46,323 nucleotides of DNA from positions 1 through 46,323 of the forward strand of contig DXLX01000020.1 in NCBI GenBank assembly GCA_019414515.1. Reading direction: 5' to 3'. Positions 39,668 to 46,323 of this stretch are shown one piece after another. This DNA is from Collinsella sp. Its GTDB lineage: Bacteria > Actinomycetota > Coriobacteriia > Coriobacteriales > Coriobacteriaceae. Position 1 is the stretch's first letter. Every line of letters begins with the position of its first letter. The notes under the pieces were generated by a model. It made no database searches. It was not told where the DNA came from and worked only from the letters and a program-made list of their open reading frames with translations. Position numbers and translations under genes: made by a program.

Positions 39668-40332
39668 CTGATCACCACTTCCCTCTTATAGGTTTCGAGA
39701 TCGTGCTCGATCTGCTCGCCACCCGTGGCGTTGACCCACCACGGCCATTTAACGCAATGCACCGGCTCGTCTACCTGCGCAAACCATGACCTGAGCTCCT
39801 CCAGGCTCACGGGGGCGTAGCTGTTAGCGTCCATGCCCACGTCATAGCGCAGCAGCCCCTGTCTGAGGTTGAACTTGTTGTACGCGCCGCCGCAGCTGTG
39901 GATATGCCCGTGCAAATGCCAGCTGCCGTGCGACATGCCCTGCCAGTCGACCATGGGATAGTGACTCAGCACGATTTTTTGGCGGTCGATCTTGAGTACG
40001 CAAATGGGCGGCTCGACGATAAAAGCATCCGCTACGGCAGGCTGCGTCCAGTCCTTGTCGTGGTTGCCGGGCAGTAGGTGGACGCGCTTACATGCAATGC
40101 TTTTGCGCAGCTCGTAGGCATCTTGGACCGTCATCTTAAAGCTAAAGTCGCCCAAGATGTAGAGCTCATCATCCGCAGCAACCTTGCTGTTAATGTTGGC
40201 GACCATGGCGTCGTTCATCTGCGTAACAGTCGACCAAGGCCTATCGCTAAGCCGTAGCATGTTCTCGTGTCCAAAATGAGTATCGCTGGTAAACCAGATC
40301 ACGGGGTGCTCCTGTTGCTGCGGGGTATCCAT
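39664..40332 (-). CDS. Metallophosphoesterase, second type
   Basis: 222 residues. The order of motifs is SDTHFGHENM, ILGDFSF, LLPGNHDKDW, VLSHYPMVDW and HLHGHIHSC. It is closer to the phage- and plasmid-type Ser/Thr phosphatase-like hydrolases than to its neighbour, to which it has little similarity outside the motifs. It is the middle gene of a three-gene minus-strand operon, starting 10 nt after a small membrane protein stops. Confidence 0.9.
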   Translation of the reverse strand: MDTPQQQEHPVIWFTSDTHFGHENMLRLSDRPWSTVTQMNDAMVANINSKVAADDELYILGDFSFKMTVQDAYELRKSIACKRVHLLPGNHDKDWTQPAVADAFIVEPPICVLKIDRQKIVLSHYPMVDWQGMSHGSWHLHGHIHSCGGAYNKFNLRQGLLRYDVGMDANSYAPVSLEELRSWFAQVDEPVHCVKWPWWVNATGGEQIEHDLETYKREVVIR

Positions 40333-40342
40333 CCCTTAGGGC

Positions 40343-40582
40343 TTACCCTTCATTCTTCCATCCAAACGGGTCAAGCACCCAAAAAATCAGATCGAGCACG
40401 CCGCCGGTCATCATGGCGGCGGCAAGGGCCATGCAAACGTGCAGAGAGCTAGCACTTCGAAGCACGTCGAACGGCCCCAGAACAGCCAGCAACGCGACCG
40501 CTGCGCCGGCAAGGCACAACGCGAGGCACGGCCCCGCGTCCTTGACGCATTTCTTTGCGAGATGCTTGGTGTTGTCACTCAT
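40343..40582 (-). CDS. Small two-helix membrane protein
   Basis: 79 residues from ATG at 40582, with AAGGAG ten bases upstream. Two hydrophobic segments are seen: CLALCLAGAAVALLAVLG and CMALAAAMMTGGVLDLIFWV. The ends are polar with a basic N-terminus (SDNTKHLAKKC), so both ends probably lie in the cytoplasm. No family is recognised. It leads the phosphoesterase operon. Confidence 0.65.
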   Translation of the reverse strand: MSDNTKHLAKKCVKDAGPCLALCLAGAAVALLAVLGPFDVLRSASSLHVCMALAAAMMTGGVLDLIFWVLDPFGWKNEG

Positions 40583-40868
40583 CAAAATCGAACTCCTTAG
40601 AGGGTCGTTGTTCAGGTACATGCCGCCGCGGCAGAGCAGGGCGACAGGGCAAGTGTCACATGTCGTGCGGACACAGCTGAAAGCCCCCGCGCAAAAAACA
40701 GCGCGCCGCAGGATTCGTATCACCTGCGGCGCACCGAAAATAATCCGCTTTCCTCCGTCCCCAACGGATCAGCTGAGTTGGCGCCGCTTGACGGAAAGGA
40801 AGGAGCCGGCGGCGTCACGAGCTGCGGCAATGTCGCTAGGCATAGGAAACAGACGTGCTCCAAACGCT

Positions 40869-42164
40869 CTAAGCCCCAAGCCTACCCATTAAGAAATCGA
40901 CTGCGGAAACGATTTTGATGCCGTCAATGTCGGTCGGATGGCTTCCCCGGCGAACAATGATGATCTTCTCGTAACCGCCGGTGATCTTCTCGAGCGACCT
41001 GAGCTCAAATGGACGCAATTCACGCTTGCGCGTCGCCTCCTCGTCAATCGACTCCGTGACCTGAATAAACTTACGATCCGAGCCGTCGCCGATCGCAACA
41101 AAGTCGATTTCAGCATCTCGAAGATGACCCGTGAAGACCTGGTATCCGTCATAGACAAGGCGATTGTAAATGGCATTTTCGAGAACACGCCCACTGTCGC
41201 TGCCGCGATACCCATCCAAGAAAGCTCGAAGTCCCAGATCCTCAATGTAGAATTTGCCACCGGTCTTCAAAATGTCCCGACCCTTAATATCAAATCGGCG
41301 CGCGTGCGAAAAGATATAGGTCTCCTCAAGGGCGGACACACAAGTGTCCACGACGCCGTGTGAGGATTTCGCCCCGTTCTCTGCCAGCGTTCCAACGATC
41401 TTATTAATTGATGTCGGGTTTGAAATGTTATCAGCCAAGTAGGAAGTGACGCGGTCGAGCACACTCCTGCTCGTCACCGACCGTCTGCCCCGACGGGCTT
41501 CGCGAGCCAAAATATCGCGCCCGACGATTGTCTGGTATGTGCTCCAGATATAGTCCCTCATTTCCTGCTCCGGCAGCTTTGAAGCAGCGAGGAACGGCAG
41601 GCCTCCAAACGTCAGATAGCGGTCAAGAAGATCGTCGAGTGCAACAATATCCTCCCGGCCAAAAACAGCAAGCCTATTCGTGACGTCAGTCGGACCAAGA
41701 AAGTCGACATATTCCGAAAAAGCGAGCGGATGCATCCGAATCTCGACATACCTGCCCGAGATTAAGGTCGCAATCTCTGACGAGAGGAGAAAAGCATTCG
41801 AACCCGTAACATATATATCGCAGTCCCGGTCGACACGAAGTGCGTTAATCGTCTTCTCCCATCCGGCAACCTCCTGAAGCTCGTCGAAGAATAGATAGCA
41901 CCTCTTGCCCGCAGGCATTAGACCGTCCACGTGGCGGTAAAGCTCTCGCCAATCACGCACGCCCTCCAGCTCAAATGACTCCATCTTAAAGGTCAAAAGA
42001 CATTCGGATGGAACGCCGTTATCCTCCAGATGTTTGCGCATCATGTCCAGAAGCGTCGATTTGCCACAACGGCGCATACCCGTTACGACCTTGATGACAT
42101 CCGTGTCACGGAAGGCGATTAACTTCTCGAGATATCGATTTCTGGGAACCATCCGTTTATCCAT
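40869..42164 (-). CDS. AAA_14 ATPase with C-terminal DUF4143 domain
   Basis: 431 residues from ATG at 42164. The order is Walker A TGMRRCGKST near residues 29-38, Walker B YLFFDELQEV, sensor TGSNAFLLSSEIAT, a GRYVEIRMHPLAFSEY segment and a winged-helix part (TSINKIVGTLAENG). The DUF4143 end has AIYNRLVYDGYQVFTGHLRDAEIDFV and a FIQVTES strand, which is like a PD-(D/E)XK fold with the catalytic Lys replaced. The family is widespread and of unclear function; many members lie in mobile or defence regions. Two tandem 40-nt repeats at 42179-42252 directly before the ribosome site suggest autoregulation. Confidence 0.92.
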   Translation of the reverse strand: MDKRMVPRNRYLEKLIAFRDTDVIKVVTGMRRCGKSTLLDMMRKHLEDNGVPSECLLTFKMESFELEGVRDWRELYRHVDGLMPAGKRCYLFFDELQEVAGWEKTINALRVDRDCDIYVTGSNAFLLSSEIATLISGRYVEIRMHPLAFSEYVDFLGPTDVTNRLAVFGREDIVALDDLLDRYLTFGGLPFLAASKLPEQEMRDYIWSTYQTIVGRDILAREARRGRRSVTSRSVLDRVTSYLADNISNPTSINKIVGTLAENGAKSSHGVVDTCVSALEETYIFSHARRFDIKGRDILKTGGKFYIEDLGLRAFLDGYRGSDSGRVLENAIYNRLVYDGYQVFTGHLRDAEIDFVAIGDGSDRKFIQVTESIDEEATRKRELRPFELRSLEKITGGYEKIIIVRRGSHPTDIDGIKIVSAVDFLMGRLGA

Positions 42165-42547
42165 CGCTCGCCCCAATCTGCAAGTTTTTCTCACAGCATG
42201 ACAAGAACTTACGAATTTTGCAAGTTTTTCTCACGCAGCGACAAGAACTTGCATATCCGTCCATGGCCATTTGCGGTCGGATTCCAGCGAGGCCATGACA
42301 AGCAGCTTGCCACATGGCCGACACGGAGCCATGGCATGCGCGGAATCTTGAGAGCAGGACTTCTCCCGGCAGCCTATAAGACAAAAACACATACACATAG
42401 ATAGAGAGAAGCCCGGCAAGACACGGCGCCAAGGCCGCAGCCACAAAACTTGAGTGGCCGATAGTCTAAAAATCACATACGCCCAAAACACGAACGATCG
42501 ATCTGTTATCCTGGCGCCAACATAGTCTTTCGAAAGGTTTGCCCAGG
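42165..42547. other. Divergent control region of the AAA ATPase and the helicase
   Basis: 383 nt. The ATPase side carries the tandem repeats. The helicase side, 42260-42547, has a TATAAG near 42380 and GTTATCCT near 42507 as possible -10 boxes, but I see no good -35. No gene is supported inside. Confidence 0.5.
42179..42252 (-). repeat. Two tandem 40-nt repeats, operator-like, before the AAA ATPase gene
   Basis: GCAAGTT at 42180 and 42220 is followed at the same distance by AACTTAC (42206-42212) or AACTTGC (42246-42252). Each copy is bounded by inverted heptamers, with GTTTTTCTCAC and GACAAGAACTT conserved between them and a period of exactly 40 nt. On the minus strand each copy contains TTGTCG or TTGTCA, which could serve as -35. 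The second copy ends 16 nt before the ATG. Confidence 0.75.
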
Positions 42548-45424
42548 ATGACTACGCAGCGACAGATTGATATTGAATTCGACTCGCTTGCACGCGAGAA
42601 CGATTCACCCAAGCTCATCGCCAACTCAAAGGCGACAGGCGGAACACTACTATCCGTTATCAAGGAGCAGCTCTCAACCTGCGGCTCTTTTGACTTTTGC
42701 GTAGCGTTTGTTGCAGACGGCGGCCTTCAAATCCTGGTCGAGGCGTTCCAGGAACTCAAGCAGCGTGGCATTAAGGGCAGGCTGCTCACGTCCACCTATC
42801 TCAACTTCAACTCACCCGATGCCTTTCGCAAGCTGCTGGAATACGACAACATAGAAGTTCGCGTATTCCAGGGTAATTTGCATGCCAAGGGATACATTTT
42901 TGATAAGGGAGAAACCAGCACGGTCATCGTCGGCAGCTCGAACATGACGCAGACCGCCCTCACCTGTAATAAAGAATGGAACGTGCTGTACCAGACTGTC
43001 GAGAACAGCCGCCTACTTGGCGAACTGAGGGGCGAGTTTGGTTCGTTGTGGAACGACACCTCAACCGTTTTGCTTACTCAAGACTGGATTGAGAACTATG
43101 CCGCATATCGATCGGCACGTCCGCCAAAGCCCAAATCGAAACCGACATTCAGATCTGCTGAAACGCCGGCGCAGAATGGCCTCGAAGAAATCAAGCCCAA
43201 TAAAATGCAGCAGCGCGCCCTTGAGGCGCTCGGTGTAATTCACCGCAAGGGCGAGACCCGCGCCCTGCTGGTCTCGGCAACCGGCACCGGCAAGACCTTC
43301 CTTTCAGCGTTCGACGTGCTCGCAACTAAACCCCGGCGCGTCCTCTTTCTTGCGCACCGCCGGCGCATTATCGACGCCTCCCGCGCAAGCTACGAACGGC
43401 TCTTAGGTAGTACCTATACGTTCGACACCTATCAAACTGGCAAGAATACAAGCAATGCTACCTGCGTGTTTGCCATGTGCTCTTCGGTCGCCAAACATTT
43501 GAGCGATTTCCGTCCCGATGAGTTCGACTACATCGTCATCGACGAGGCCCACCGCACGGGATCCCAGGGTTACCAATCCATCATGTCGCACTTTACGCCT
43601 CGGTTTTATCTGGGCATGACCGCTACACCCAATCGCACCGACGGCTATGACGTCTTTGCCCTTTTCAATCACGTCATCGCGTTCCAGATCACGCTACAGG
43701 ACGCTTTGGCCGAGAAAATGCTAGCCCCCTTCCATTATTTTGGCATTCACGATCTGGAGATTGACGACGAAACGGTCGAAGATACCGCCTTGTTCGGACG
43801 CCTAACATCCGACGAGCGCGTACGTCATATCACCGAGAAGATCGAGGAATATAGCGTCACCAAAAGCAACCGCAGGGGCTTAATTTTCTGCAATCGAAAC
43901 GCCGAGGCAAAAGAGCTGTCGCGCAAATTCAACGCTCTCGGATATCGAACAGCTGCGATTAGCGGTCAAGATTCCGATGAGGTCCGCAATGCCACGATCA
44001 GCCGGCTTGAAGCCGGCAAGCTCGAGCACATTTTCTCGGTCGATATCATGAACGAAGGCGTCGACATCCCCTCGCTCAATCAGATCATCATGCTTCGACG
44101 CACCGACTCCGCAATCATCTTTGTTCAACAGCTCGGACGAGGTTTGCGCCTAAATGATGGCAAGGAATACGCACTGGTGCTCGACTTTATTGGCAACTAC
44201 CAGAGCAACTTCTTGGTACCCATCGCGCTTTCGGGTGACAAGACGTATAACAAAGACCGCCTGCGCCGTCTTGTCCAAGAGGGCGATTCGGCAATCCCCG
44301 GATGCTCGACCGTGAGCTTCGATCGTATTTCCGAGGCACGCATTTACAAGGCCATCGACGGCGGCGATTTCACCTCCGTCAGATTTTTGAAAAACGAGTA
44401 TCTCGACTTGCGCCAAAGACTAGGCAAGATCCCCTCGCTGCTCGAATTTGATCGCAACGGCTCCATCGATCCGCTGCTCATCTTCAAGAATAGCGGCCTG
44501 GGGTCTTACCACGCATTTCTTTCCAAATACGAGCCGGACTACACAGTTCAATTTACCTCTGATCAGACCAAGATTCTCAAATTTATTTCTCAGAAACTTG
44601 CCGCGGGTAAGCGATTCGAAGACCTCTATTTGCTTCAAACGCTCGTCGAAGCCGGACACGAGGGCTACCGGCATATGCGTGAGGCTGCGCTTAGGAACTA
44701 CCGCGCACAGCTTAAGGACAGCGCCGTTAGGTCGGCAATCGCTGTCCTTAAGGGCGACTTTGCCACTCCTAAGGATTTCGTTTCCCTGCTTATTGACGAT
44801 GGATGCGGACCTCGTCTGACCGAAGCGTTTGCGACCGCCCTGCGCAACGCAGAGTTCAAGCGTCAGATTCTCGAGGTGCTGGATTTTGGTATTGAGCACA
44901 ACCGACTCGACTATGCCGAGACGTACGAAAACACAAATTTCGTTCTCAACGCCAAGTACACGTACGAAGAGGTTTGCCGCTTGATGAACTGGGAAAAGAA
45001 CATCAACGGCCAAAATCTTAGCGGCTATTTTTACGACGAGAAGACCAATACATTCCCCGTGTTCATTAACTATGACAAGGCGCCCGACATTAGCGAGTCA
45101 ATTCAGTATGAAGACCGCTTTGTTTCGCCGAGCAAGCTTATCGCAATCTCCAAGGGCAACCGTACGCTCAACTCTCCCGAGATTCTGCGACTGCAAGCAT
45201 GGCCGGGAAACGGCCTGAAGACGTATTTGTTTATGCGAAAGAACAAGGACGATAAGGGCGGCAAGGAGTTCTATTTCTTAGGCGAAATGCATCCGACCGG
45301 CGAGTTCGAAGCTATTAAAACTAAGAGCGGCGACAACGCCGTTGAAATCGAATATGAGCTCAATGCGCCCGTGAGACAGGACATTTACGAGTTTATGCTC
45401 AGCGATTTGAGTGAGGCAGAGTAA
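42548..45424 (+). CDS. PLD-nuclease / SF2 helicase / DUF3427 protein
   Basis: About 958 residues from ATG at 42548. An N-terminal phospholipase-D nuclease domain has one HKD motif, LHAKGYIFDKGE followed by VGSSNMTQTAL near residues 115-145. The helicase follows: Walker A VSATGTGKTF, DEAH box VIDEAHRTG, motif III MTATPNRTDG and motif VI QQLGRGLR. The C-terminal 450 residues match the DUF3427 region (YTYEEVCRLMNWEKN, LSGYFYDEKTNTFPVF). Family members probably act on foreign or damaged DNA, though no role is proven. By eye the gene uses more A/T-ending codons than the housekeeping genes. It converges on a NUDIX gene with a shared terminator. Confidence 0.93.
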   Translation: MTTQRQIDIEFDSLARENDSPKLIANSKATGGTLLSVIKEQLSTCGSFDFCVAFVADGGLQILVEAFQELKQRGIKGRLLTSTYLNFNSPDAFRKLLEYDNIEVRVFQGNLHAKGYIFDKGETSTVIVGSSNMTQTALTCNKEWNVLYQTVENSRLLGELRGEFGSLWNDTSTVLLTQDWIENYAAYRSARPPKPKSKPTFRSAETPAQNGLEEIKPNKMQQRALEALGVIHRKGETRALLVSATGTGKTFLSAFDVLATKPRRVLFLAHRRRIIDASRASYERLLGSTYTFDTYQTGKNTSNATCVFAMCSSVAKHLSDFRPDEFDYIVIDEAHRTGSQGYQSIMSHFTPRFYLGMTATPNRTDGYDVFALFNHVIAFQITLQDALAEKMLAPFHYFGIHDLEIDDETVEDTALFGRLTSDERVRHITEKIEEYSVTKSNRRGLIFCNRNAEAKELSRKFNALGYRTAAISGQDSDEVRNATISRLEAGKLEHIFSVDIMNEGVDIPSLNQIIMLRRTDSAIIFVQQLGRGLRLNDGKEYALVLDFIGNYQSNFLVPIALSGDKTYNKDRLRRLVQEGDSAIPGCSTVSFDRISEARIYKAIDGGDFTSVRFLKNEYLDLRQRLGKIPSLLEFDRNGSIDPLLIFKNSGLGSYHAFLSKYEPDYTVQFTSDQTKILKFISQKLAAGKRFEDLYLLQTLVEAGHEGYRHMREAALRNYRAQLKDSAVRSAIAVLKGDFATPKDFVSLLIDDGCGPRLTEAFATALRNAEFKRQILEVLDFGIEHNRLDYAETYENTNFVLNAKYTYEEVCRLMNWEKNINGQNLSGYFYDEKTNTFPVFINYDKAPDISESIQYEDRFVSPSKLIAISKGNRTLNSPEILRLQAWPGNGLKTYLFMRKNKDDKGGKEFYFLGEMHPTGEFEAIKTKSGDNAVEIEYELNAPVRQDIYEFMLSDLSEAE

Positions 45425-45425
45425 C

Positions 45426-45466
45426 AAAAAGGAGTGGGCCGCCATGTGGCGCCCCACTCCTTTTTT
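45426..45466. terminator. Bidirectional terminator shared by the helicase and NUDIX genes
   Basis: AAAAAGGAGTGGG (45426-45438) pairs with CCCACTCCTTTTT (45453-45465), with an inner GCCA/TGGC stem. Poly-A and poly-T flanks give U-tracts both ways. It overlaps the last base of the NUDIX stop codon. Confidence 0.9.
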
Positions 45467-45860
45467 ACTTAAGTCCGAGCTTTTTTTCGAGCTCCTTAAC
45501 GACTTTAACGTCTGCCGGAAGCCAATCGACATCCCACAGGTTATTGGTATCAAGCCATTTCATATCCTCGTGAGCGTGCTCTTTGAACTCCCCCGAAAGG
45601 ATGGCAGCTAGGTAGCACTGCATCGACAGGTGAAACGTCGCGTAATCGTGTTCGACCGTGCAAAGATAGTCGAGGTTACCGATCGTGACCTCGAGCTCTT
45701 CTTGAATCTCGCGCACGATTGCCTGCTCGCCGGTTTCGCCCGGCTCGAGCTTGCCGCCCGGGAATTCCCAGCCGTCTTTAAACTCGCCATAGCCGCGCTG
45801 GCAGCTCAGGTTTTTTCCGTCCTTCTGAATAATCGCTGCTGCAACATTGATTGATTTCAT
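45465..45860 (-). CDS. MutT-type NUDIX hydrolase, (d)NTP pyrophosphohydrolase
   Basis: 131 residues. The Nudix box GGKLEPGETGEQAIVREIQEEL runs G-x5-E-x7-R-E-x2-E-E without a gap. The start NVAAAIIQKDGKNLSCQRG and the segment GYGEFKDGWEFPGGK are typical of MutT/8-oxo-dGTP and CTP pyrophosphatases. It would remove oxidised or unusual nucleotides. It points at the DUF3427 helicase and shares its terminator; the two families are, to my knowledge, often neighbours, which hints at a joint function. Confidence 0.93.
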   Translation of the reverse strand: MKSINVAAAIIQKDGKNLSCQRGYGEFKDGWEFPGGKLEPGETGEQAIVREIQEELEVTIGNLDYLCTVEHDYATFHLSMQCYLAAILSGEFKEHAHEDMKWLDTNNLWDVDWLPADVKVVKELEKKLGLK

Positions 45861-46239
45861 AACTAGCCATCACCTCTCCAGTTGAGCCCAACCAGTATAG
45901 GTGATCAGTTGCCCGTCATGTCCCAGTCGCCTGAAAACCATCTGCTCGACCAGCCTTTGACGCCGTTTTGCACCGGCACCCCATCCCCCGCTATCGAGGT
46001 CTAATACTTTTCCCGAGAAGTGAACGGCTGTTTTTGGACCCCTGAAGCATCCACATTTTTCGTCGGCAAAATCGCAGGATTCCAGCACCGAAACCGCAGG
46101 AAACGGCACCTCTAAAGTGTCGATGCTTCGGGGGTCCGATTTAGCTCGTTCACTTCTCGGGAAAAGTATTAGACCTCGTCGGCGGTACCGTCAAGATTCT
46201 TTCGCAAATTGATCGAGGCGGCCTCGGCCCCGCCTTGCT
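45861..46239. other. Gene-free interval with an inverted element
   Basis: 379 nt between the NUDIX gene and the truncated frame at the edge. It holds the inverted pair of 59-nt units. A minus-strand frame of 79 codons (45870-46109) crosses the left unit but has no ribosome site and is unlikely to be a gene. Confidence 0.6.
45995..46178. repeat. Inverted pair of 59-nt units (184-nt palindromic element)
   Basis: Units 45995-46053 and 46120-46178 are inverted copies identical at 49 of 59 positions, and the outer 32 positions match perfectly (CGAGGTCTAATACTTTTCCC at the left edge). The inner parts share GATGCTTC and GGGGTCC but differ between. The 66-nt centre is unrelated. Perfect outer arms with diverged interiors look like terminal repeats or a miniature mobile element. 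A possible transposase 3' end lies 62 nt to the right. Confidence 0.8.
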
Positions 46240-46323
46240 CTAGCCCTCCGCCTTCTTGCTCAGCTCGTCCATCTCCTCCAGCTTCGACATGTCCAGGTAC
46301 CTCCTCTTGCCCCATTCGTGCTC
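46240..46323 (-). CDS. 3' end of a possible transposase (truncated by window edge)
   Basis: 27 residues before a TAG at 46240-46242, reading EHEWGKRRYLDMSKLEEMDE in its first part. A W-x2-[KR]-[KR]-Y-[LF]-D-M pattern near the C-terminus recalls IS256/Mutator-type transposases, but the piece is too short to be certain. The nearby inverted element supports a mobile-element reading. Confidence 0.4.
   Translation of the reverse strand, partial: EHEWGKRRYLDMSKLEEMDELSKKAEG

Noticed and set aside
45870..46109. Minus-strand frame of 79 codons crossing the left unit of the inverted element
   Set aside because: No ribosome site, and the inverted partner unit carries a stop in the equivalent frame, so coding is not conserved between units.
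1..46323. CRISPR array, tRNA or rRNA genes
   Set aside because: No regular 24-40-nt direct repeats with spacers, no T-loop GGTTCGA-type box with matching acceptor stem and no rRNA-like stretch was noticed. The tandem repeats at 42179 have only two units.

Overview
The window is high-GC, densely packed bacterial chromosome. The gene complement suggests a gut actinobacterium of the class Coriobacteriia, most likely Collinsella or a close relative: a tmk-holB-ricT-comF block, PTS sugar uptake, an archaeal-type topoisomerase I with a lysine-rich tail, and many short intergenic repeats with a GGGAC core. The organism is inferred from protein and repeat style; no 16S or other marker gene is present. 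I see no tRNA, rRNA or CRISPR array.

Left part (1-14149). A truncated reading frame at the edge is followed by a minus-strand operon: thymidylate kinase (tmk), DNA polymerase III delta-prime (holB), a RicT/PSP1 protein, ComF and a protein with a possible PD-(D/E)XK nuclease motif. The ribosome binding site of comF lies inside a perfect 12-bp hairpin. A plus-strand zinc-ribbon membrane protein comes next and shares a bidirectional terminator with topA. Upstream of topA on the minus strand is a tight tatB-tatC-hypA-hypB cluster, joining Tat export with nickel delivery to hydrogenase. A STAS-domain protein and a class Id aspartate aminotransferase complete this part.

Middle (14150-24600). A small unknown protein, NhaA (with an intrinsic terminator inside its leader) and a Mn-dependent pyrophosphatase (PpaC) lead to a beta-glucoside module. 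This holds a GH1 6-phospho-beta-glucosidase, PTS IIC, IIB and IIA of the lactose/cellobiose family, and a ROK glucokinase, with a divergent GntR/UTRA regulator and manA. The logic is complete: the PTS imports and phosphorylates the disaccharide, GH1 splits it to glucose and glucose-6-phosphate, and the ROK kinase phosphorylates the free glucose.

Right-middle (24600-40600). PcrA helicase is flanked by two nested inverted-repeat structures. Then come UppP, a UspA protein, an intramembrane-sensing two-component system, an unknown protein, PurH, a GNAT acetyltransferase, a DUF2207 membrane protein, glutamyl-Q tRNA(Asp) synthetase and an operon of two metallophosphoesterases plus a small membrane protein.

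Right end (40870-46323) looks like an accessory island. It holds an AAA_14/DUF4143 ATPase preceded by two 40-nt tandem operator-like repeats, a divergent PLD-SF2 helicase-DUF3427 protein, a convergent MutT-type NUDIX hydrolase sharing its terminator, a 184-nt inverted pair of 59-nt units, and the 3' end of a possible transposase. This is the best candidate for an under-described system, possibly genome defence. Four families of short intergenic repeats recur through the window.
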